A DNA stretch of 12,499 nucleotides from assembly GCA_945868555.1 (NCBI GenBank), contig CAMBMC010000044.1, forward strand, positions 1-12,499, written 5' to 3'. The notes under the pieces were generated by a model. That model was not told the origin of the DNA and did no database searches. It was given only the letters and a program-made list of their open reading frames with translations. The DNA comes from Chitinophaga pinensis. GTDB taxonomy: Bacteria > Bacteroidota > Bacteroidia > Flavobacteriales_D > Crocinitomicaceae. Positions 7,010-12,499 of the stretch are shown piece by piece; position 1 is the first letter of the stretch; the number at the start of each line of letters is the position of its first letter. Position numbers and translations under genes: made by a program.

Positions 7010-8827
7010 ATGCCCGTCCAAAATGACCAACTGCAACTCAAACTGAAAACGCTTCCTGAAAAACCGGGTGTTTACCAGTATTTTGACAGTGCCGGAACAA
7101 TCATCTATGTTGGGAAAGCCAAGAACTTAAAGAAACGCGTCACCTCCTACTTCACGAAAACACCAGAAAACGGGAAGACCTATTTGCTCGTGAAGCGCAT
7201 TGTCGACATGCAGTACATCGTGGTGGACACAGAGCTCGACGCCCTCTTGCTGGAGAACAACCTCATCAAGAAATACCAACCGAAGTACAACATTCAACTG
7301 AAAGACGACAAAACCTACCCTTGGATTTGCGTAAAAAACGAGCCCTATCCACGCGTATTTTCAACGCGATATTTAGTCCGCGACGGCTCTAAATATTTCG
7401 GGCCCTATCCCAGCGGAAAGGTGATGCAAACGCTGCTTTCCCTCATTCGTGAGCTATATCCCCTCCGCAATTGTGCCTTGGATTTGTCAGATAAAAAAAT
7501 CGAAGAAAAGAAATACAAGGTATGTTTGGAATATCACATCGGGAACTGTTTAGGACCTTGTGTTGGTGCAGAAACGACCTCGACCTACACCGATTACATC
7601 ACTCAAATCGAGTATTTACTCAAAGGAAATAGTCAATCGGTGATCCGTGTCTTGAAACAACAAATGCTCACTCACTCCGAAAAATTTGAGTTTGAACAAG
7701 CCCAAGCCCTGAAGGTAAAAATTCAGAATCTAGAACATTTTCAAGCCAAAAGCACCATCGTTTCACCGAGCATTCATGAGGTAGATGTCTGCACCTTGCT
7801 TGAAGAAAATGACGCGGCTTTCGTTAATTATTTGGTGATCCACAATGGCTCCATCATCCACGCCTACACTGGGGAGGTAAAGAAAAAACTAGACGAAACG
7901 CGGGAAGAAATTCTTGGTTATGTGTTGCCCGAACTGCGCGCACGGTATGAAAGCAGTTCCAAAGAAGTCGTCACAGAACTCGCGCTTGATCTTACATTCC
8001 CCGATTTTAGTGTGCATGTGCCTCAGCGTGGGGATAAAAAACAGTTGGTTGAACTCTCGCTGCGCAACGCCAAATTTTACCGACTCGACAAAGCCAGACA
8101 AGAAAAAATTATTGACCCAGAAAAGCACAGCAAGCGGATCCTTGAGCAAGTCAAAAAGGACTTTCGATTGGCTGAATTGCCCGTTCACATGGAATGCTTC
8201 GACAACTCCAACATTCAAGGAACGAATCCTGTTTCTGCCTGTGTGGTATTTCGAAATGCCAAACCAAGTAAAAAAGATTACCGCCACTTCAATGTGAAAA
8301 CGGTAGTTGGGCCCGATGACTTTGCGACGATGGAAGAGGCTGTCTTTCGCCGCTACCGACGAATGCTAGATGAGGGTCAAAGCCTACCGCAACTGATCAT
8401 TATTGACGGAGGCAAAGGACAATTGAGCGCTGCCTTGAAAGCACTAGAACAGCTTGAGCTTCGCGGAAAAGTGGCCATTGTAGGCATTGCCAAGCGGCTT
8501 GAAGAGATTTTCTTTCCAGGCGATTCCTTGCCCATTTACATCGACAAACGCTCCGAAAGTCTAAAGGTTGTTCAATTCATGCGCAACGAGGCACACCGCT
8601 TTGGGATTACCCATCACCGCAACCGCCGTAGCAAAGGTGCACTCACCTCAGAGATCACAGAAATTGCCGGTATCGGACAGAAAACGCAAGAAGCTCTCAT
8701 GAAACATTTCAAGACCGTTTCTGCCATTAAAAAAGCTAGTCTTGAGGAGTTAACAAAAGTGGTGGGGACGTCGAAAGCAACGATTATTTTGGAGCGAAAT
8801 GGCTTTGGGGAAGGCGACAGTGACTAG
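7010..8827 (+). CDS. uvrC: UvrABC excinuclease subunit C
   Basis: UvrC makes the two incisions flanking a DNA lesion in nucleotide excision repair, acting with UvrA and UvrB. The 605-residue length is normal for the family. In order: an N-terminal GIY-YIG nuclease (residues about 14-95; GVYQYF, IIYVGKAKNLKKR); four cysteines (155, 172, 180, 184) matching the iron-sulfur ligands known in E. coli UvrC, with the last three in the same 8- and 4-residue spacing; a UVR motif for UvrB contact (about 211-245); and the RNase H-like 5' nuclease (about 392-540) with Asp398 in FDNSN, Asp466 in IDGGKGQ and His529 in NEAHRFG. Tandem helix-hairpin-helix motifs close the protein (about 545-600; IAGIGQKTQEALMKHF). 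All catalytic residues expected are present. The gene converges with the ATPase, 4 bp between stops, with no terminator visible. Confidence 0.98.
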   Translation: MPVQNDQLQLKLKTLPEKPGVYQYFDSAGTIIYVGKAKNLKKRVTSYFTKTPENGKTYLLVKRIVDMQYIVVDTELDALLLENNLIKKYQPKYNIQLKDDKTYPWICVKNEPYPRVFSTRYLVRDGSKYFGPYPSGKVMQTLLSLIRELYPLRNCALDLSDKKIEEKKYKVCLEYHIGNCLGPCVGAETTSTYTDYITQIEYLLKGNSQSVIRVLKQQMLTHSEKFEFEQAQALKVKIQNLEHFQAKSTIVSPSIHEVDVCTLLEENDAAFVNYLVIHNGSIIHAYTGEVKKKLDETREEILGYVLPELRARYESSSKEVVTELALDLTFPDFSVHVPQRGDKKQLVELSLRNAKFYRLDKARQEKIIDPEKHSKRILEQVKKDFRLAELPVHMECFDNSNIQGTNPVSACVVFRNAKPSKKDYRHFNVKTVVGPDDFATMEEAVFRRYRRMLDEGQSLPQLIIIDGGKGQLSAALKALEQLELRGKVAIVGIAKRLEEIFFPGDSLPIYIDKRSESLKVVQFMRNEAHRFGITHHRNRRSKGALTSEITEIAGIGQKTQEALMKHFKTVSAIKKASLEELTKVVGTSKATIILERNGFGEGDSD

Positions 8828-8831
8828 TGGT

Positions 8832-9956
8832 CTAGAGTACGAAATCTTCCACATTGTCAGGGGTAATCACTGAAAATTGAGCCGTTGGATACCCATTGCG
8901 AAACGCAAGAGGGCAGCGAACTGATTTTTGAGCATTCCACTTAAATTCAAAGGCACTGATCTCGCCATTCGACTCCTCCAAAAAATCTATTTCTTGCCGA
9001 GATTTTAACCTCCAGAAATATGTATTCTTAAACGCTGAACCATATTCATTCTGCTTGTAGCGTTCCGACATCAGAAAGTTCTCCCACAGGATCCCAATAT
9101 CTTGTCGCGTTTCCGCAGGTGAAAAATTAGCAATTAGTGCATTTCTTACTCCATTGTCTACGAAGTAGATTTTTTTACTCGTTTTCAATTCATTTCGCAA
9201 ATTTCTACTGAAACTACCTACTCGAAAAATAACAAAACACTTCTCAAGCAATAAAATGTATTTCTCAACGGTTTTTGAATCCATGGAACACAGCTGTGCC
9301 AATTCATTGTAAGACACTTGAGAACCGACTTGAAAAGCCAGTGCTTGCAACAACTTAGTGATGCGGTCGGGCTTTTGGATGCCGTCCCAAGACAAAATAT
9401 CTTTGTACAGATAACTGTCTGTCAATAATTTCAAGCGCTCTAGTTCTTGTCCAGGAAAATTGACAATCTCTGGATAATATCCGAAAACCAAACGGTGTAA
9501 AAGTTGCCGTTTTTCTTCCATCAATCCATGATGATTCGCCATTTCTTTAAACGAAAAAGGAAATAATTTATATTCCCATTTCCGGCCTGTTAATGGTTCA
9601 TTCAAGGAGTTTAGCAATTCAAACGCAGAACTTCCAGTGGCGATTAGCTGCACATCTTTCAAGGTATCGATGATGCGCTTCATTTTCAGTCCAATATCCT
9701 TGATCCGCTGTGCTTCATCAATGATCAGAATTTTTTTATCCCCCAACAAGGATTGTATTCTTAAGGCGCTAACCTGCTCATTGAAAATTTGTTGAACATC
9801 ATAATCATCCCCATTCAACCATAGCGCACTTTCCTGTACATTAACAAGGTGCTTTAATAAAGTCGTTTTTCCAACCTGGCGTGGCCCTAAAATAATAATC
9901 GCTTTTCCTTGGAAAAACTTTTGCTGCACATCCTCTTGGATTTGACGCTGAATCAT
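8832..9956 (-). CDS. AAA ATPase with DUF4143 C-terminal domain
   Basis: The 374-residue protein belongs to the widespread AAA+/DUF4143 ATPases, whose cellular role is poorly known. Walker A is GPRQVGKT (24-31), Walker B ILIIDEAQ (76-83), and a sensor-like IATGSS lies at 105-110. LTGRKWEYKLFPFSFKEM (122-139) is a family hallmark. A winged-helix-like segment (about 200-245) precedes DUF4143, which ends in a PD-(D/E)XK-like arrangement: WENF (Glu293), QEIDF (Asp324) and FEFKW (Glu337, Lys339). Whether nuclease activity survives is unknown. Hand counts of three 60-base lines (from 9181, 9421 and 9841) give 18, 21 and 22 G+C, against 33, 22 and 29 in uvrC lines (from 7201, 8221 and 8401), which hints at a different base composition. 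The family is patchily distributed, so acquisition by transfer is plausible but unproven. No partner toxin, antitoxin or transposase sits beside it. Confidence 0.9.
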   Translation of the reverse strand: MIQRQIQEDVQQKFFQGKAIIILGPRQVGKTTLLKHLVNVQESALWLNGDDYDVQQIFNEQVSALRIQSLLGDKKILIIDEAQRIKDIGLKMKRIIDTLKDVQLIATGSSAFELLNSLNEPLTGRKWEYKLFPFSFKEMANHHGLMEEKRQLLHRLVFGYYPEIVNFPGQELERLKLLTDSYLYKDILSWDGIQKPDRITKLLQALAFQVGSQVSYNELAQLCSMDSKTVEKYILLLEKCFVIFRVGSFSRNLRNELKTSKKIYFVDNGVRNALIANFSPAETRQDIGILWENFLMSERYKQNEYGSAFKNTYFWRLKSRQEIDFLEESNGEISAFEFKWNAQKSVRCPLAFRNGYPTAQFSVITPDNVEDFVL

Positions 9957-9967
9957 GGCTTTTTTGT

Positions 9968-10000
9968 CAAAAATAGAACTTTTTCGGAATCAAATCCAAG
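9968..10000 (-). promoter_or_regulatory. Candidate promoter of the DUF4143 ATPase gene
   Basis: On the minus strand TATTTTTG at 9975-9968 matches the Bacteroidota -7 element exactly, and CTTG at 10000-9997 is a 3-of-4 match to the -33 TTTG with a 21-bp spacer. The ATG at 9956 follows 11 bases after the element. The -33 part lies inside the left copy of the 28-bp direct repeat. Confidence 0.45.
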
Positions 10001-10037
10001 AAAGTCATGACTTTTTCGGAATCAAATCCAAGAAAGT
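9978..10037. repeat. Tandem perfect 28-bp direct repeat with hairpin potential
   Basis: Copies at 9978-10005 and 10010-10037 are identical over 28 bases (beginning ACTTTTTCGGAATC, ending CCAAGAAAGT), with CATG between them. Each copy can fold on itself: an 11-base stem with a single mismatch and a six-base loop when read on the minus strand. The right copy touches the stop codon of the glycosyltransferase gene, and the left copy overlaps the ATPase promoter candidate. They may act as a transcription terminator or processing site for the glycosyltransferase mRNA, although no uninterrupted U-run directly follows. Two copies only, so not a CRISPR array. Confidence 0.9.
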
Positions 10038-11122
10038 TACTTTTTTACCTTCTTTCCGAAGATAAATTCGAGGTATTTTTCCTCCTGAAATGATGGATTG
10101 TAGGATTCAGCTTGCTCGAGGGCTGACTTCAATTGTCCTTGATTAACCAGTGCTTTTTCAAGATCCGAACGAAACGTTTCCAATCTATAGGAAGCAGCAT
10201 GCCTTAAGTCCAACCATTCTTCGATAAAGTCCGCATGCACCAAGAGTGGAATTTTATACCCCAAAGCCACATTCAAGGCCCCTGGAATTTGATTGCGAAA
10301 ATACTCCTTGGCACTTTCTGTTTCTGGATGCACCAAGGGCCAGATGAAATCCGATTGTTTCACCATACGATCAAACTCCTTTTCATCCACAAAATGATCA
10401 TACATGTTGACGTGATCGAGTAGCTCGTTTTCTCGAAGTGTTTCTTTAAACTGCTGAACACCTTCATTGTTCGGGTCGCTTTTACCTAAAAACACAAAGT
10501 GAACATCTGCATCCACCAGCTGTTTCATTAAGCCAACACTTCCTGCCAAATCTTTGCGGCGATTTTCAACTCCACCGATGATGGTTATCTGCTTGCTTGA
10601 TCTCCTTTCTTCGGGTGAAGTATCAAAGGATGGAAATCTCAAGGGATAGAATGATGTGATTCTTTGTTGAGCTGATGTTTGAATCTGTGTCAAGAAAAAG
10701 TCGTTGAGCACAAAATATTTCTTGATTTTTTTGGAAATTACTCTCTGGGTGAAACTACCATTGAATTTCCTCAAGGTATGAATGATTCCAATAAATTCCG
10801 TTGACTTCTTCGCCGTTAAACAAAGGTTTCGCACATGTCCTCCCTGGGCTGTATTGAGAATCACCTTGCGTATGTTGTGTGATTCAAAGTAAGCATTCAA
10901 GCGGCGCATCGTTAAGAAGTCGGCAAGTGCGCCTTGGGCCAATTTCACGGAATAAAAAACATCCACCAAGGCATGAAAAGAGGTGTTCCGCTGCCAAAGT
11001 TCTTCGGTGCCAATAAAATAAACTCGACAACCACGCTGCTTGAGGGCAAAAAACTGTGATAAAAGACACTCATCGTGTGAGCCTCCAATCTCGATCACTG
11101 CTACATTTTTCACCTCGCTCAT
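10037..11122 (-). CDS. Predicted GT-B-fold glycosyltransferase
   Basis: The 361-residue product shows a two-Rossmann-domain layout typical of GT-B glycosyltransferases. The N-terminal half has VAVIEIGGSHDE (8-18), IRKVILNTAQGGH (84-96) and EFIGIIHTLRKF (109-120). The C-terminal half has ITIIGGVENRRKDL (179-192), VHFVFLGKSDPN (207-218), a VNMYDHFVDEKEFDRMVKQSDF stretch (238-259) and LVHPETES...PGALNVALGYKIPLL, where donor-nucleotide contacts and the usual acidic residue would be expected. The classic GT4 EX7E motif is not clear. There is no signal peptide or membrane segment, so a cytosolic or peripheral enzyme acting on a cell-surface glycan is inferred. Acceptor and sugar are unknown. It is not in a polysaccharide cluster here; the neighbours are the ATPase and, divergently, the amidase. 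Confidence 0.7.
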   Translation of the reverse strand: MSEVKNVAVIEIGGSHDECLLSQFFALKQRGCRVYFIGTEELWQRNTSFHALVDVFYSVKLAQGALADFLTMRRLNAYFESHNIRKVILNTAQGGHVRNLCLTAKKSTEFIGIIHTLRKFNGSFTQRVISKKIKKYFVLNDFFLTQIQTSAQQRITSFYPLRFPSFDTSPEERRSSKQITIIGGVENRRKDLAGSVGLMKQLVDADVHFVFLGKSDPNNEGVQQFKETLRENELLDHVNMYDHFVDEKEFDRMVKQSDFIWPLVHPETESAKEYFRNQIPGALNVALGYKIPLLVHADFIEEWLDLRHAASYRLETFRSDLEKALVNQGQLKSALEQAESYNPSFQEEKYLEFIFGKKVKK

Positions 11123-11188
11123 ACCGCTATTAACATTTCGCTTTTCGTAAGCTTTTCAGGACAAAGTAAACAAAAAAAGTCCCCTTTC

Positions 11189-11196
11189 TATATTTG
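11189..11196 (+). promoter_or_regulatory. Candidate -7 promoter element of the amidase gene (TATATTTG)
   Basis: TATATTTG matches TAnnTTTG exactly, but the -33 region around 11165 lacks TTTG. Transcription would begin about 11201-11204, which argues for the ATG at 11210 over the in-frame GTG at 11201 as the start codon. In the same gap the minus strand has TTACTTTG (11169-11162), a 7-of-8 match that could serve the divergent glycosyltransferase gene. Confidence 0.45.
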
Positions 11197-11209
11197 TAGT
11201 GTGAGACTG

Positions 11210-12151
11210 ATGAAGCTTTTTGCACTCTGCATGCTCGTCCCAGTGATTGGGTCCTTTACCCCCCTGCCTAAAAAGGAGAAGATTATTATCGTCATCGACC
11301 CTGGGCATGGCGGCAGTGATCCCGGACATATGTCTGAGATGAAAAACATCCAGCCCGAGAAGACATTAAACCTATTGATTGCCAAAAAATTCGGCGCCTA
11401 CATCGAACAAAACCTCAAGAATGTCACCATCATTTATACCCGCACGGACGATAGTTTTCCAAGTTTAGATGACCGTGTTGCAAAGGCCAATTCAGTAGGT
11501 GCAGATTATTTCATTTCTGTGCACTGCAATGCCAACGACCGAAAAACTGTTCATGGCACCGAAACACATGTGCATACGATGAGTTCAAAAAAATCCGTTG
11601 GACTTGCACAAGAGTTTGAAAATGAATTCTCAAAAAAAGCAGGAAGGCATTCGCGTGGCGTTAAAGACACGGAAGACCGAGAGCATTCCTTGCAAGTGTT
11701 GAAATACACACAGATGACAGGTGTTTTGGTTGAATGCGGCTTTCTCACCAACGATACAGAAGCGCAATACCTCAATACTGCCGCAGGTCAAGATGTGCTT
11801 GCTTCTGCCATGTACCGCGCATTGAAAACCTTCATTGTACAGGAGCATCCGAGTATTAGTTTCATAAAAACGCCACCGACGAACAACACAACGCTTACGG
11901 TTAGTGGTGCCGCTGGGAATGAAACAGGCGCCTATGTCATCCGTATTATGTCCTCAAAGGGTGAGATAGACACGGGTCACGAAAGTTTCAAGAAGTTGGG
12001 AATGCCCGTTACCCGCCGCAAGGTTGAGGGCGAGACCCAATACAAATTCCAATATACCGTTGGCACGTATGCCAACAAAGACGCCGCCAATAAAGACTTA
12101 GAAAAAGTCAAAAATAGCGGGTTTAAGGATGCGTATGTGATTCGCTTGTAA
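11210..12151 (+). CDS. N-acetylmuramoyl-L-alanine amidase with SPOR-like C-terminus
   Basis: This zinc enzyme of the Amidase_3 (AmiC/CwlM-like) family cleaves the bond between muramic acid and the stem peptide of peptidoglycan. From the ATG the protein has 313 residues, with a short hydrophobic signal (MKLFALCMLVPVIGSF). The catalytic domain spans about 25-210: zinc ligands His33 (DPGHGG), Glu50 (QPEKT) and His105 (SVHCNAN), and catalytic Glu175 (LVECGFLTN). Residues about 240-313 (YVIRIMSSKG...YTVGTYANKDAANKDLEKVKNSGFKDAYVIRL) resemble a SPOR domain, which binds denuded septal glycan, so a role in cell separation is likely. An in-frame GTG at 11201 would add three residues, but it sits on the predicted transcription start. 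The gene is divergent from the glycosyltransferase across 87 bp. Confidence 0.93.
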   Translation: MKLFALCMLVPVIGSFTPLPKKEKIIIVIDPGHGGSDPGHMSEMKNIQPEKTLNLLIAKKFGAYIEQNLKNVTIIYTRTDDSFPSLDDRVAKANSVGADYFISVHCNANDRKTVHGTETHVHTMSSKKSVGLAQEFENEFSKKAGRHSRGVKDTEDREHSLQVLKYTQMTGVLVECGFLTNDTEAQYLNTAAGQDVLASAMYRALKTFIVQEHPSISFIKTPPTNNTTLTVSGAAGNETGAYVIRIMSSKGEIDTGHESFKKLGMPVTRRKVEGETQYKFQYTVGTYANKDAANKDLEKVKNSGFKDAYVIRL

Positions 12152-12218
12152 CGAACGACAAACGCTTCGTCAACGCCTTTAAATCGGGCAATGAACTATA
12201 TTTTTTTCGGATCGGTGC

Positions 12219-12248
12219 TTTGAAGAATAAATTGTTTCTTTATATTTG
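12219..12248 (+). promoter_or_regulatory. Bacteroidota promoter of tRNA-Asn
   Basis: TTTG at 12219-12222 and TATATTTG at 12241-12248, separated by 18 bp, match the -33/-7 promoter consensus TTTG-N19-TAnnTTTG of this phylum almost perfectly. Transcription should begin about 12253-12256, leaving a short leader before the tRNA at 12280. The rest of the 12152-12218 gap shows nothing else supportable. Confidence 0.75.
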
Positions 12249-12279
12249 CATTCGCTTTTTAAGCAAAAACAACCGAAAT

Positions 12280-12353
12280 TCCTCCTTAGCTCAGTCGGTT
12301 AGAGCATCTGACTGTTAATCAGAGGGTCCTTGGTTCGAGCCCAAGAGGAGGAG
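12280..12353 (+). tRNA. tRNA-Asn (anticodon GUU)
   Basis: The 74-base sequence folds as a standard cloverleaf: acceptor TCCTCCT with AGGAGGA, D-arm GCTC/GAGC, anticodon stem TCTGA/TCAGA with loop CTGTTAA (anticodon GTT at 12314-12316), variable GGGTC, and T-arm CTTGG/CCAAG with loop TTCGAGC. The discriminator base is G12353, as known for asparagine tRNAs. CCA is not encoded (CA follows directly) and would be added enzymatically. Confidence 0.98.
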
Positions 12354-12356
12354 CAG

Positions 12357-12385
12357 AAAAAGGTCATCGAAAGGTGACCTTTTTT
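12357..12385 (+). terminator. Intrinsic terminator of the tRNA-Asn transcript
   Basis: AAAAAGGTCA (12357-12366) pairs perfectly with TGACCTTTTT (12375-12384). The interior TC-GAAA-GG extends the stem by a C-G and a U-G pair and caps it with a GNRA-type GAAA tetraloop. A T-run (12380-12385, and again from 12389) completes a typical rho-independent terminator three bases after the tRNA. It is nearly symmetric and could also work for minus-strand transcripts. Confidence 0.88.
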
Positions 12386-12419
12386 ACTTTTTAATAAAAT
12401 TTTGTCCCTGACGGAGAAC

Positions 12420-12496
12420 TAGCTCAGTTGCTTAGAGTCCCGCACCTGCGGGATTAATCAGAGCAAGCCTTGCCATCCCAAGAGGAGGAGCAGAAA
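12420..12496 (+). pseudogene. Degenerate tRNA-Asn-like remnant
   Basis: Three blocks repeat the upstream tRNA-Asn in the same order: TAGCTCAGT..TTAGAG (12420-12437, matching 12287-12304), TTAATCAGAG (12454-12463, matching 12315-12324) and a perfect 20-base CCCAAGAGGAGGAGCAGAAA (12477-12496, matching 12340-12359). The acceptor 5' strand (TCCTCCT) is absent, the T-loop TTCGAGC is lost, and the anticodon arm is replaced by a hairpin TCCCGCA-CC-TGCGGGA (12438-12453). It cannot form a working cloverleaf as it stands. It may be a decayed tandem duplication, or a scar from recombination at the tRNA 3' end. Confidence 0.6.
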
Positions 12497-12499
12497 TAG

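Noticed and set aside
8822..8840. Bidirectional terminator between the uvrC and ATPase stop codons.
   Set aside because: Only four bases separate the stops and no stem-loop with a T-run can be seen there; the transcripts may simply overlap.
9978..10037. Possible minimal CRISPR array (two 28-base repeats).
   Set aside because: The copies are separated by only four bases, so there is no spacer, and no cas gene is nearby.
12152..12175. Possible hairpin ACGAA...TTCGT after the amidase gene.
   Set aside because: Only five pairs with a ten-base loop and no T-run directly after it; too weak to call as a terminator.

Overview
The window looks like chromosomal DNA from a member of the phylum Bacteroidota, most likely a flavobacterium-like lineage. 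The evidence is a type IX secretion (T9SS) type B C-terminal sorting domain, a PorP/SprF-family outer-membrane protein beside it, signal peptides cut just before Gln, weak or absent Shine-Dalgarno sites, and several exact copies of the Bacteroidota -7 promoter element TAnnTTTG. Genus or species cannot be fixed from the sequence.

Layout. Positions 1-3505 (minus strand) hold the first 1168 codons of a very large surface protein whose 3' end lies beyond the left edge. It has a signal peptide, an OmpA-like beta-barrel of about 210 residues, a Gly/Ser/Thr/Asn linker, four Ig-like repeats of exactly 93 residues, and then composite repeats of 141-146 residues in which each Ig-like unit is followed by a 40-residue module with the signature ICHYPPGN...AHQAHGD..GPC. 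Divergent from it across 160 bp is a two-gene plus-strand unit: a secreted T9SS type B substrate (3666-4946) overlapping by 4 bp a PorP/SprF protein (4943-5881), its probable secretion or anchoring partner. An OmpA-family lipoprotein follows (5977-6939), with a coiled coil and a peptidoglycan-binding domain. The left half is thus mostly cell-envelope and surface-display genes.

The middle holds uvrC (7010-8827), the nucleotide excision repair nuclease, converging with only 4 bp between stop codons on an AAA ATPase of the DUF4143 type (8832-9956, minus). Upstream of the ATPase is a predicted GT-B-fold glycosyltransferase (10037-11122, minus). The 80 bp between the latter two contain a perfect 28-bp direct repeat, each copy a potential hairpin, and a candidate promoter uses part of it.

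The right end has a zinc-dependent N-acetylmuramoyl-L-alanine amidase with a SPOR-like C-terminus (11210-12151), then tRNA-Asn(GUU) (12280-12353) with a near-consensus Bacteroidota promoter and a strong intrinsic terminator, and finally a degenerate tRNA-like remnant repeating the last 20 bases of the tRNA region.

Most genes are recognisable families. The least ordinary content is the repeat architecture of the giant barrel/Ig protein, the hairpin direct repeat between glycosyltransferase and ATPase, and the tRNA remnant. I found no CRISPR array, insertion sequence or toxin-antitoxin pair, and no clear evidence for a wholly new defence or mobile system.
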